A stretch of 64,000 nucleotides of DNA, from the NCBI GenBank assembly GCA_041748075.1, contig JBGTDX010000119.1, positions 10,796-74,795 on the forward strand. The letters run 5' to 3'. Below are positions 18,295-26,633 of the stretch, one piece after another (positions within the stretch are counted from its first letter, which is position 1; every line of letters starts with the position of its first letter). The notes under the pieces are model-generated. The model worked only from the letters and a program-made list of their open reading frames with translations. It did not search any database and was not told the DNA's origin. A program made the translations under genes and the position numbers. Source of the DNA: JBGSYJ01 sp041748075. GTDB taxonomy: Bacteria; Acidobacteriota; Thermoanaerobaculia; Gp7-AA8.

Positions 18295-18587
18295 GAATGA
18301 CGAATGACGAATGACGAGTGACGAGTGACGAGTGACGAATGACGAGTGACGAATAGAGGGCGGCTTCCTACCTCGACTGTCTGGCGGTTTTGATCGAGAT
18401 ACGGTGTGCCAGCAACTCATTCGCTTCTTTGACGAGCTCGCTCAGTTTTGCTTCGGGGCTGATCTCCGCTTCCTGCAGAAGTTCTAGCAGTACAGGGTTT
18501 CGTCTGTTTCCTCTTCGCCACTTGTCATTCGTCATTCGTCACTCGTCATTCGTCACTCGTCATTCGTCATTCGTCATTCGTCGCTCA
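18295..18587. mobile_element. Decayed heptamer-armed element with a four-helix-bundle gene remnant
   Basis: The left arm is nine 7-mers of GAATGAC/GAGTGAC type (18295-18357). The right arm is nine ATTCGTC/ACTCGTC units (18520-18582), running into the stop codon of the permease gene (18585-18587). Between them is the 3' part of a four-helix-bundle gene on the minus strand. The arms are the same class and orientation as at 10919-11545, but the internal part is shortened. The insertion separates the permease from its binding-protein gene, and a 358-bp gap replaces the tight spacing seen elsewhere in the operon. Confidence 0.8.
18368..18517 (-). pseudogene. 3' fragment of a four-helix-bundle protein gene
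   Basis: Reading the minus strand and restoring one missing base near 18488 gives EEETDETLYW, LELLQEAEISPEAKLSEL, VKEANELLA and SIKTARQSR before TAG. This aligns throughout with the last ~50 residues of the intact protein encoded at 11022-11375, at roughly 70% identity by eye. The N-terminal half is absent: homology stops at 18517, three bases from the right heptamer arm. Truncated and frameshifted, so non-functional. Confidence 0.85.
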
Positions 18588-19214
18588 TCCCACCCCCCGC
18601 CTCCTCGCAAGCGTTCGCTCAACCGCTGAAAGCCCGATATCAGCCGCGATTGCGAGCACTGCCGCGGGAAGCGCGCCGGCGAGAATCAGGCCGCTGTCGA
18701 CCATCGCCACACCCCGCAGAATGAGCTCACCCAGGCCACCGCCACCCACGAATGCGGCGATCGTGGCCAGACCGATGCAGACGACCGTCGCGATGCGCAC
18801 ACCCCCCAGGATCACCGGCGCCGCGAGGGGAAGTTCGACCTCGGTGAGCAGCTGTCGCGGCGTGTATCCGAGGGCCTGTCCTGCTTCTCTCACGAGCGGA
18901 TCGACACCTCGAATTCCCAGCAGCGTGTTCCGGACGATCGGTAGCAGCGAGTAGAGCACCAGGGCGACCGTCGCAGTTCGCATTCCGATGCCGCCGATGA
19001 ACGGAAGCGGAATCAGAAACCCGAACAGGGCGAGCGATGGAATCGTCTGTACCAGGTCCGTCATGCGGAGAATCAAACGCCCTGCGCGTGGATGCGAAGC
19101 GCAGTAGACGCCTGCTGGAATGCCGATGAGAATCGCGATGCCGACAGCGATCGCGACGAGAAAAAGGTGCTCGGTCGTGACATGCAGGAGCTCGTCGAAC
19201 GGAACCGAGAACAT
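18585..19214 (-). CDS. Quaternary-amine ABC transporter permease
   Basis: The 209-residue inner-membrane protein has about five membrane segments and the BPD_transp_1 pattern of OpuCB/OsmW-like permeases: HLFLVAIAVGIAILIGIPAG, QTIPSLALFGFLIPL, SLLPIVRNTLLGIRGVD and the EAA-like loop REAGQALGYTPRQLL. It partners the ATPase upstream (TGATG, one-base overlap) and the binding protein downstream. Its stop codon is also the end of a heptamer array. Confidence 0.92.
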   Translation of the reverse strand: MFSVPFDELLHVTTEHLFLVAIAVGIAILIGIPAGVYCASHPRAGRLILRMTDLVQTIPSLALFGFLIPLPFIGGIGMRTATVALVLYSLLPIVRNTLLGIRGVDPLVREAGQALGYTPRQLLTEVELPLAAPVILGGVRIATVVCIGLATIAAFVGGGGLGELILRGVAMVDSGLILAGALPAAVLAIAADIGLSAVERTLARRRGVG

Positions 19215-19966
19215 CAGCGCCTCAATCCTGGCGACGTTCGCGCCACGTCGACAAACTGCTGAACCACGGGGTCGGGATGATTCGCATACTCCGTCGCGGC
19301 CACGTCTGCGACAACGCGTCCACTCTCGAAATGAACGAGTCTGTCGGCGACGGTCATCGCCTCGCCGAGGTCGTGCGTGACGAATACGAGAGTCGACTCG
19401 GTGGTCCTTCGAATACTCAGGAACAATTCCTGGAGCTCACGTCGCACGAGCGGATCGAGGGCGCCGAACGGTTCATCGCAGAGCAAAATCGATGGTGAGA
19501 AAACGATCGCGCGGGCGATTCCCACGCGCTGCTGCTCGCCTCCCGACAAAGTTCCCGGATAGCGGGCGGCGTACTGCGATGGAGGAAGCTGGACGGCCTC
19601 CATCACTCGGAAGGCAGCCGCGCGCGTCTCGTCTTCGTTCCAGCCGAGCAGTCGCGGCACGGCCGCGATGTTGGCCAGAACGGTGCGGTGCGGAAACAGT
19701 CCGCTGCCCTGGATGATGTACCCGATCCGGCGTCGAAGGAGCGGAAGCGCACGATCATCGTGCACCTCTCCATCGATCAGAACCTCACCGTGGGACGGTC
19801 GAACGAGCCCGTTGATCAACCGCAGGGCTGTGGTCTTTCCGGCGCCGCTCCTGCCGACGAAAGCAACAGCCTCGCCCGGTGCAATGGAAAGGTTCACTTC
19901 CTCAAGAATCGTCACCGCGCCGGGCAATTCGACCCAGGCATCGCGAAACCGGACCGATCCATGCAT
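19214..19966 (-). CDS. Quaternary-amine ABC transporter ATP-binding protein
   Basis: The 250-residue ATPase has Walker A GRSGAGKTT, signature LSGGEQQRVGIARA, Walker B ILLCDEPFGALD and VFVTHDLGEA with the switch His. It is most like OpuCA/OsmV ATPases but has no C-terminal CBS domains, which commonly sense ionic strength in osmotic transporters. The start at 19966 gives a normal N-terminus; the upstream ribosome site is weak, so the exact start is moderately certain. It is first in its operon and divergent from egtD, with 143 bp between the two starts. Confidence 0.92.
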   Translation of the reverse strand: MHGSVRFRDAWVELPGAVTILEEVNLSIAPGEAVAFVGRSGAGKTTALRLINGLVRPSHGEVLIDGEVHDDRALPLLRRRIGYIIQGSGLFPHRTVLANIAAVPRLLGWNEDETRAAAFRVMEAVQLPPSQYAARYPGTLSGGEQQRVGIARAIVFSPSILLCDEPFGALDPLVRRELQELFLSIRRTTESTLVFVTHDLGEAMTVADRLVHFESGRVVADVAATEYANHPDPVVQQFVDVARTSPGLRR

Positions 19967-20109
19967 AGAGGCATTCTCACATGAGTCCCGCTCCGCTCTG
20001 CGGATTCGGGTCAGCCCTGTCGATGGTATAGACTCCCGCACGAACGTTGGGCGGGCGGTCGGGGAACACTCGCGACTCACCCGAATCGGGGAGAGGGTCA
20101 GGAGGCAGA

Positions 20110-21087
20110 ATGAACAGACCGGAACGCGCTTCACTCGATCTGATCGATCTGCAACCGGTGCTCGCGGATTTTCGCGAGGAGGTGCTCGCAGGCCTGGGCA
20201 AGCCGCAGAAAGAGCTGCCCGCGAAGTACTTTTACGACCGCCGTGGCTCGGAGCTGTTCGAGCAGATCACGACTCTTCCCGAGTACTACCTCACACGCAC
20301 CGAAATCTCGATTCTCGATGAGAATGCCGATGAGATCGTCGAGCTGATGGGGAGTGACTTCGCCCTGATCGAGTACGGCAGCGGCAGCAGCCGGAAAGTG
20401 CGCATCCTGCTGGACCAGCTCGACGGACACGCGACGTACATGCCGATCGACATCTCGCTCCTCTACCTGCGTGAGTCGGCACAGCTGCTCTCGTCCGCTT
20501 ATCCAGATATCAGCGTGGTCGCAGTCTGCGCCGATTACACCGTACCGTTCGAGATCCCCCGCTGTGATTCATACGCGAAACGGGTGATCTTTTTCCCCGG
20601 TTCCACGGTCGGCAACCTCGAGCCGCGTCTGGCACGGCGCTTCTTCCGAGACACGGCGGGACTCCTCCAGCCTGGCGACGGAATGCTCATCGGCGTCGAT
20701 CTGCGGAAAGAGAAATCTCTGCTCGATGCCGCCTATAACGACAGCCGCGGCGTCACGGCTGAGTTCAATCTCAATGTGCTTCGCCGGATCAACAAAGACC
20801 TCGACGCGGACTTCAACATTGCGCAGTTCCAGCACCTCGCTTTCTACAACGAAGCGGAGGGCAGGGTGGAGATGCACCTTCGCAGCCGGAAACGACAGAC
20901 CGTGACGATCGGCGGCGAGGAGATCGACTTCAAGCCCGGCGAGACGATCCACACCGAGAACTCCTACAAGTACACGATCGAGGGATTTCATGATCTGCTC
21001 GAGGGAAGCGGATTTGAGCCGATGAAAGTCTGGACCGATCCGGAACGGCTGTTCAGCGTTCAGTATCTGACCGTCGAATCAGTTTGA
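20110..21087 (+). CDS. egtD: L-histidine N-alpha-methyltransferase (EgtD)
   Basis: EgtD trimethylates histidine to hercynine with SAM, the first committed step to ergothioneine. The 325-residue protein has PAKYFYDRRGSELFEQITTL, LPEYYLTRTE, ALIEYGSGSSRKVR, YMPIDIS and VIFFPGSTVGNLEP, all diagnostic. The start at 20110 has GGAGG five bases upstream. No egtB, egtC or egtE homologue lies nearby, so either those are elsewhere or the cell only makes hercynine. The divergent quaternary-amine ABC transporter is suggestive context. Confidence 0.94.
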   Translation: MNRPERASLDLIDLQPVLADFREEVLAGLGKPQKELPAKYFYDRRGSELFEQITTLPEYYLTRTEISILDENADEIVELMGSDFALIEYGSGSSRKVRILLDQLDGHATYMPIDISLLYLRESAQLLSSAYPDISVVAVCADYTVPFEIPRCDSYAKRVIFFPGSTVGNLEPRLARRFFRDTAGLLQPGDGMLIGVDLRKEKSLLDAAYNDSRGVTAEFNLNVLRRINKDLDADFNIAQFQHLAFYNEAEGRVEMHLRSRKRQTVTIGGEEIDFKPGETIHTENSYKYTIEGFHDLLEGSGFEPMKVWTDPERLFSVQYLTVESV

Positions 21088-21241
21088 ACCTGGACCACAT
21101 GTGGCAGGGCATTCCAATCCCCTGCCCGGTTCCAGCTACCGTGTCGTTTCATCGCCTCGTACCGGCAAGACAGGACGTGGAAAAGCCCTGCTACACGATA
21201 ATGACTTCCAAAAAACCAATCCGAAATTAGGCACCGAATGT

Positions 21242-21676
21242 ATGATAAAAATCAATTATGTTAATCGTTGCCCCGATCTCGACTCCCCTTCACGCGCGAG
21301 CTCCGATGCGGCAGGGTTCGATCTTCGCGCGGCAGTCGAGAGTCCGCTGGTGCTCCAGCCCGGCGAGCGCGCCCTCGTCCCCACCGGGATTACAATCGCA
21401 ATTCCATCAGGTTACGAGGGACAGGTCCGCCCGCGAAGCGGCCTCGCCACCAAACACGGCGTGACGATTCTCAACGCTCCAGGCACGATCGACTCGGACT
21501 ATCGCGGCGAGATCGGCGTGATCCTGATCCATCACGGCCAGGCGCCGTTCACGATCCAGAGAGGAGACCGGATCGCGCAGCTGGTGATCGCGTTGATTGC
21601 CCCTTGTGAGCTCGAGCCTGCCGGGGAGCTCGAGTCAACCGAACGCGGAAGCGGCGGGTTCGGCAGCTCGGGGTGA
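21242..21676 (+). CDS. dut: dUTP diphosphatase
   Basis: This enzyme hydrolyses dUTP to dUMP, keeping uracil out of DNA and feeding thymidylate synthesis. The 144-residue trimeric-type dUTPase has all five motifs: AGFDLRA, PRSGLATKHG, GTIDSDYRGEIGV, RGDRIAQLV and the C-terminal ERGSGGFGSSG. The start at 21242 is placed by the family N-terminus. The 50 bp around the start are markedly AT-rich compared with the rest. The stop is directly followed by a heptamer element. Confidence 0.95.
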   Translation: MIKINYVNRCPDLDSPSRASSDAAGFDLRAAVESPLVLQPGERALVPTGITIAIPSGYEGQVRPRSGLATKHGVTILNAPGTIDSDYRGEIGVILIHHGQAPFTIQRGDRIAQLVIALIAPCELEPAGELESTERGSGGFGSSG

Positions 21677-21875
21677 GCCCCCGCCCCGCCTCCCCACCCG
21701 CCGGTTCTGAGTTGTGCACGCCCACCCGGGCCGCCAGTTCTGAGTTCTGAGTTGGATCTCGCAAGCTCAATCGTCGTCCCCGTAGGTAGCCGTCGCAATT
21801 GCAGGGCGGGCGGGAACTCACAACTCAGAACTGGAGGACCGGGCGGGCAGAACCCAGAACCGGACGGGTGGGGGC
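21677..21875. repeat. Nested heptamer inverted-repeat element (GAGTTCT class)
   Basis: Outer arms (21689-21714 and 21851-21875) share CCCACCCG and CCGGTTCTG. Inner arms read CCAGTTCTGAGTTCTGAG (21734-21751) and, on the minus strand, CCAGTTCTGAGTTGTGAG (21816-21833). The 7-mers are GAGTTCT/GAGTTGT, reading inward from both ends. The element fills the whole gap between the convergent dut and M36 protease genes, starting at the base after the dut stop and ending at the base before the protease stop. Both ends begin GCCCCC when read inward. Confidence 0.8.
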
Positions 21876-24800
21876 CTACCTCGCCGGTACGAAGATCGGG
21901 TCGCCTGAGCGGTTGTCAACGACCGAGCCGTAGCCCGCGACACGTCCGGAACCTCCGATGACTTCGAAGCTCGCGCGGATGTTCTCAGTACGAGGCACGC
22001 CCAGTTGTTCGAGATTCGCCTGCACCTGGCCGTTGGCCGCGACCGCGAGATCCCTGGCCAGCAGTTCGCGACCACCAGAATCGTGCACGCGCAGGCGCAC
22101 CAGCGCCGGAGCGCCGGCCAGTTCGGTGAATCCGATATTCGTTCGGAACGAAGCGCTGCTCTCGAGCTGAATCGCCGTCGCAGCCACGCCACCGAGGCCG
22201 ACCGCTTCCGACATCTTCCGCGCCGACACGAACTGACCGAACGAGCCGGACTCTCCAGGGGTCCAGATGCGCGCCGTGACAATCAGAGGCGACGCGGAAA
22301 TCGTCAGCTTTCCGAAGCCGGCATCGATTCCCAGAAGACTCTCGAGCACATCGAGATAAACCAGCGTCTCGCCCGGTCCGGCGCTCACCGCAGCAGAAGC
22401 GGTCTCCGCTCCGTCCGCAGAGTGAAAAACGATCGAAGCGGATTGTTCGATCTGTGAGGGGTTACTGAGCCAGAGATCCGTCCTCCAGCGGGTTCCGTTC
22501 GCACCGTCGCCTCGAAACACCGCGGGCAGCGTGAGCTCGGCCGGCTGCGCCGGCTGGCGCGCCGGAATGTAGATCGAGTCCCCCGACACGTTGTCGACGA
22601 CCGAGCCGTATGCGGCAACGACGACTTCGCCGGCGACGACTGAAACCTCTGCACGGGCTGCAGACGTCTGAACGCCTCCCATTCCTCCGAGAATCGGAAC
22701 CTGCAGGTGTCCGAACGGAGGGAGTGCAGACTCTTTCGTTTCGATCGGAACGCCGGCGGTATCAAAAACCGTCACACGCACGGTTCCGGACTGCTGCGAC
22801 ACATTCGTCATTCCGACGTTGGTGCGGAACGAAGCGGTGTTCTGCAACTGTGAGATGTGGAGACGCTGGCCAGCGCTCTGCGCGAAGCCATCGGGGCCGG
22901 CGCTCCCGATGAACTGACCGAAGGTTCCTTCGCCGCCGCGGTTGTACGTCCGGCTCGTGATCAGAATCTGTTCGATGTCGCCATGAAACTCGAGCGCTCC
23001 AGTGCCCGTCGTTCCGAAGAGTGTGGGCACGACATCATCGAGTGACAATGTCTGCCCGGGCGAGATACGAAGTTGCATCGCGGAGAACCGCTGGGTTCCG
23101 TCAAAACCGGATGGAATGAATACAGCCCAGAGGGCGGCCTCGCGATCACCGCGATTGAACAGGCGCACGTCGGAAACGAAATTCGTGCCGGCGGCACCTG
23201 AGGCGCGCGCGACGACGAGCAGATGCTGCCGCGAAGAGGCCACCGCAGGCCTTGCGCTCAGCGGAACATCGCCCTGAAATCGAATGATCAGGCCCCAAGA
23301 AATCAGTCTTCCTGCACCACCAGGCGCGGAGTCGATCACCTGAAGCTTCCACTCCCCCATGGCACTCATGCCGTTGAAGATCTCGAGCGACTCGGCGGAG
23401 GCAGTGTCGAGACCGTACGTTGTCTGGATGTCGATCCCCGACTTGCCTGTCGCCTCTCCCAGAATCGCCGTCCGTCCGTCGGGAGCCGTAAGAACCAGAC
23501 GGAGATCGCCGGATGAGGGATGCTCGACGCGAACCTGGACGAAAAGCCTGTCGATCATTCGGTTCGAGTCCACCCGCCGCGTCGAGATGATCCCGGTGGG
23601 ATCGCCATCCGGAATCGCGGCGCCCGCATCGAGGCTCTGCAGCAGGACGAGATCTCCCCGGCGCTCCACGATGCACTCGGACGGTCCGAGAATCTGCGCC
23701 TGCAGCATGGAACTGCAGATCGACGTCGCATTGTCTCCGCCGAACAGTTGCAGGTCCGCGTCGATCATGCGTGCAGCTGCGTCCCTGAACGACGGCGACG
23801 AAGTGAGGCTGAAATAGCCTTCGAGAACCAGGACGTCTGCAACACGGCGCCCCTGATCGACTCCCAACCGGCTGACAGCATCCATGAAAATGCGGCGCAG
23901 CGCCGAGGACCAAATCTCGCCGTTGCGATGCTCGGTGCCCGGGCTGCCGCTGAAAATGTAGTCGCTCATGGTTTTCGGAGAGTCGGTCCGTCGCAGGCAG
24001 TCGGCGCCCTCCGGGTAGCTGCACGAAGTCGATCCGCCCGAGCCGCAGCGCGCATCCCAGTCGCCGACGCAGAAGGGATCACGCCCACTCGCAACCGATG
24101 CAGCGTAGCCGCCCGAAAAAGCCCAGTAATCGCCGAAGCCTTCTCCCATCGCGCGCCCTTCGCTACCGCGCGCTCCGAAGAACACACCCGGCGCGATCGA
24201 CTCCTGAATGGCGTGACCATATTCATGGAGCAAGATGTCGGCATCCTCCGCGTCATCCACGCCGCCGTCGCCAAATACCAGGCGCCCGATTCCCGGCCTG
24301 CTCGACGCTACGAAGAATGAGTTGTCCGCGCCACCGGCTCCATGCGCGTCGACGTCGATCGACTCCCGGATGATCTGACGGCTTCCCGTGTATCCGAGAG
24401 ATTGCAGATACCGCTGCGAGCGATCCAGATGGAAGTACGCCATGACGTCTTCGAAGCCGTGCTGACTCCGATCGAACATCAGCGACTCCGAAGCATTCGC
24501 GAGGACGGTCGTCGGAGGATCGCTGTCGACGATCCGGACATGAGGTCCCGACAGTGGGCCGGAAGGAGCGAGATCGAGCAACTCGACGATGAAGTAGGCA
24601 GCCTCCGGCACCGCGGAAGCCGCGTCGTTTCGATCCCTCAGCGACGGATCATTGAGAGTCGTAACGGGGTTCGGATCAAATACGCGAGCGGAGGCGTTGA
24701 AGAAGAGCTCCTGCGTGCGGACTACCGAGCCGTTACTACCGACGTATATCGCGTAAACTTCGTGAGAGCGGGCCTGCGTGAGAATCCGTGTCACGAGATG

Positions 24801-25328
24801 CACCGTGCCGCCGATCGTGATGCCGACCAGGCGCTGATCGAGGATCGTCGTTCCTGCATCGAGCGAAAGCGACCGGACTGGATCTGCGACGGACTGAGAA
24901 CGGAGCGCTCGTTCCGGTTCACGCGCTACGTTGTTCCGTATCGCCCTGACGAGCCCATCGCTGGAGAGCTCGACTACCAGTTCACTGTCGACGACCTCAA
25001 CGCCGCCGAACATGTGCCTGAAAGTGAGGTGCTGCCCGGTGAGGGATTCGATCGCGTATTCAAGACGAAGCTCGGGAACCGTGCCGGAATCGAACAGCAT
25101 GATCGAGGCTGAGCGGATGACCGATCGAGCGGCATCTTCCGGCGATCCCGAGGTGGGAATCGCAAGTCCGCGAATCTCGCGAACGCGGCCGTCGGCCGAT
25201 CGCTCGATGCGCAGCGCGCCGCGGTGCTCCGCCTGCACAACGTGCTGCTCGAACGACGCCGCGGCCAGAGAACCAGCCAGAAGCATCGCGGCAAGGGCGA
25301 CCCTGAGGTGACGGAACTTTGGACTCAC
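21876..25328 (-). CDS. Secreted M36 (fungalysin-like) metalloprotease with P-domain and C-terminal repeats
   Basis: The 1150-residue protein has a signal peptide (to about residue 24) and an FTP-type propeptide region (about 40-180). The zinc metalloprotease has HEYGH (His368, Glu369, His372) and a third ligand Glu396 in EGFGD. A proprotein-convertase P-domain (about 575-690) follows with SGDLRLVLTAPDGR and WKLQVID. From about 715 to the end come two or more copies of a beta-rich module recognised by FRTNVGMTN / FRTNIGFTE, VYG- and VVDN-type blocks and IPAR/VPAR ends. It probably digests extracellular protein. The C-terminal modules may bind a surface or substrate. Its stop abuts the heptamer element. 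Confidence 0.9.
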   Translation of the reverse strand: MSPKFRHLRVALAAMLLAGSLAAASFEQHVVQAEHRGALRIERSADGRVREIRGLAIPTSGSPEDAARSVIRSASIMLFDSGTVPELRLEYAIESLTGQHLTFRHMFGGVEVVDSELVVELSSDGLVRAIRNNVAREPERALRSQSVADPVRSLSLDAGTTILDQRLVGITIGGTVHLVTRILTQARSHEVYAIYVGSNGSVVRTQELFFNASARVFDPNPVTTLNDPSLRDRNDAASAVPEAAYFIVELLDLAPSGPLSGPHVRIVDSDPPTTVLANASESLMFDRSQHGFEDVMAYFHLDRSQRYLQSLGYTGSRQIIRESIDVDAHGAGGADNSFFVASSRPGIGRLVFGDGGVDDAEDADILLHEYGHAIQESIAPGVFFGARGSEGRAMGEGFGDYWAFSGGYAASVASGRDPFCVGDWDARCGSGGSTSCSYPEGADCLRRTDSPKTMSDYIFSGSPGTEHRNGEIWSSALRRIFMDAVSRLGVDQGRRVADVLVLEGYFSLTSSPSFRDAAARMIDADLQLFGGDNATSICSSMLQAQILGPSECIVERRGDLVLLQSLDAGAAIPDGDPTGIISTRRVDSNRMIDRLFVQVRVEHPSSGDLRLVLTAPDGRTAILGEATGKSGIDIQTTYGLDTASAESLEIFNGMSAMGEWKLQVIDSAPGGAGRLISWGLIIRFQGDVPLSARPAVASSRQHLLVVARASGAAGTNFVSDVRLFNRGDREAALWAVFIPSGFDGTQRFSAMQLRISPGQTLSLDDVVPTLFGTTGTGALEFHGDIEQILITSRTYNRGGEGTFGQFIGSAGPDGFAQSAGQRLHISQLQNTASFRTNVGMTNVSQQSGTVRVTVFDTAGVPIETKESALPPFGHLQVPILGGMGGVQTSAARAEVSVVAGEVVVAAYGSVVDNVSGDSIYIPARQPAQPAELTLPAVFRGDGANGTRWRTDLWLSNPSQIEQSASIVFHSADGAETASAAVSAGPGETLVYLDVLESLLGIDAGFGKLTISASPLIVTARIWTPGESGSFGQFVSARKMSEAVGLGGVAATAIQLESSASFRTNIGFTELAGAPALVRLRVHDSGGRELLARDLAVAANGQVQANLEQLGVPRTENIRASFEVIGGSGRVAGYGSVVDNRSGDPIFVPAR

Positions 25329-25439
25329 GCTGCCTGACCAAACCGGCCGGAATGCCCCTTTATTCGAAATCGCTCCGGAGAGTGGCGATCCGGACCCGTC
25401 GTCACTGTGTCATCCTCGCTCTCCACGGCACACTAGCTC

Positions 25440-26051
25440 ATGATCGTCGACCACTACCGCACTCCCGCCGAACCGGCAGACGGCGAGATCAAAGTCGATC
25501 GCTCCCGCTTTCTCGGCTTCGTGATCCCACTCGCGAGCGAGGAGCAATTCAACGCTGAGCTCGGCGCCCTGTCCAAACGCTTCTTCGATGCGACCCACCT
25601 ATGCTGGGCCTGGCGGATTGCCGGGGACGGCACACCGCGGGAGCGCAGCTCCGACGCGGGCGAGCCGCACGGTACGGCCGGCAAGCCGATTCTCAGCGCG
25701 ATCGAAGGCGCGGACCTGTTCGATCTCGCTGTGATCGTGGTCCGATTCTATGGGGGAGTGAAACTCGGCACCGGAGGCCTCTCGCGGGCGTACCGTGCAG
25801 CGGCGCAGGCGGCCATCGCGGAGGCGCCTCTGGCCGACCGTTATCTCTACATGAGGTTCGAGATCGCGGTTCCTTTCTCGCAGCTCAATCTGATTTACCG
25901 GATGGTGGCACCTCCGGCCGTCGTCCTGGTGCGCGAGGCATTCGGAGAAAAGGATCTCTTTCAGCTCGACGTGCGACGTTCCAAAGCTGAACAGTTCGCG
26001 ATGGGGCTGAAGAATTTAGAATTCAGAATTCAGAATTCAGAAAGCGAATAG
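25440..26051 (+). CDS. YigZ/IMPACT (UPF0029) family protein with repeat-derived C-terminus
   Basis: The 203-residue protein has the IMPACT N-terminal domain (SRFLGFVIPLASEEQF, ATHLCWAWRIAG, SSDAGEPHGTAGKPIL and VVRFYGGVKLGTGGL) and a short C-terminal ferredoxin-like domain. Family members bind ribosomes or act as translation or stress factors; the bacterial function is unsettled. The last ~16 residues (MGLKNLEFRIQNSESE) are encoded by the left arm of a heptamer element starting at 26000, so the original C-terminus and stop have been replaced. Confidence 0.9.
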   Translation: MIVDHYRTPAEPADGEIKVDRSRFLGFVIPLASEEQFNAELGALSKRFFDATHLCWAWRIAGDGTPRERSSDAGEPHGTAGKPILSAIEGADLFDLAVIVVRFYGGVKLGTGGLSRAYRAAAQAAIAEAPLADRYLYMRFEIAVPFSQLNLIYRMVAPPAVVLVREAFGEKDLFQLDVRRSKAEQFAMGLKNLEFRIQNSESE

Positions 26052-26112
26052 GCAGACTCGCCGCGCTCCCTTCTACATTCTGATTCTCAATTCTAAATTC
26101 TTCAGCCCCATC
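26000..26112. repeat. Heptamer inverted-repeat element (GAATTCA class) invading yigZ-like gene
   Basis: The arms 26000-26023 and 26089-26112 are perfect 24-bp inverted repeats that begin GATGGGGCTGAAGAATTTAG. Each then continues as 7-mers: AGAATTC three times on the left, and AGAATTG, AGAATC, AGAATGT, AGAAGGG on the right (minus strand). The spacer is about 15-25 bp. The left arm lies inside the coding frame of the UPF0029 gene. The right arm ends within the stop codon of the convergent RDD gene. Confidence 0.88.
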
Positions 26113-26518
26113 ACTCTTCGACGACATTCGTTCCCGCGATCCGATCCCCTGTGCGGCGCCGGCCCGAGATCACGAGGTAAAGCTCCAGAAGGTTCCATGG
26201 AGCGATGAAGAGGGGGAGGTTCCGCAGAAAGGAGCAGAAGGGACCGCAGGGGGTTCCGCTCCGCGTGGTCAGCCGGAGCCCGAGGATACGCTTTCCGAGC
26301 GATCTGCCGCGGGGCGCGTCCCGGAAGAGGATGGCGAGCAGGAGGACCAGAAGGGCCCCGTACCACACCCAGGCGATCGCCTTGGTCGTCCCGCCGATCC
26401 AGGCCAGCACGTAGCTGATGACGGTGGCCGGCAGAATCAGCACGAGCGCCACCACCAGGGCGTCGATGATGAATGCGGCGAGGCGAAGCATCGCTGTTTG
26501 CGAAAAATGGAAACCCAT
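26111..26518 (-). CDS. RDD-family membrane protein
   Basis: The 135-residue protein has two clear hydrophobic stretches (about 9-30 and 44-66) and RDD-domain landmarks: RLAAFIIDALVV near the start, RGRSLGKRILGLRL in the middle and RRRTGDRIAGTNVVEE at the end. The start at 26518 (MGFHFSQ) fits the family better than the Met 11 codons upstream. Function unknown; some RDD proteins have been proposed to be ion exchangers. Its stop lies in the repeat arm, yet the RDD domain ends normally. Confidence 0.85.
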   Translation of the reverse strand: MGFHFSQTAMLRLAAFIIDALVVALVLILPATVISYVLAWIGGTTKAIAWVWYGALLVLLLAILFRDAPRGRSLGKRILGLRLTTRSGTPCGPFCSFLRNLPLFIAPWNLLELYLVISGRRRTGDRIAGTNVVEE

Positions 26519-26633
26519 GGCCCCTTGCAGGCGGATTCGACTGCTTCTCAACCGCCTTTCCGGGCAGAAGATACCTGATGCGAAAACTTTTTTCAGTTTC
26601 CTGCGTTAGTTAGTCTCAGGATAAAAGACCCCG

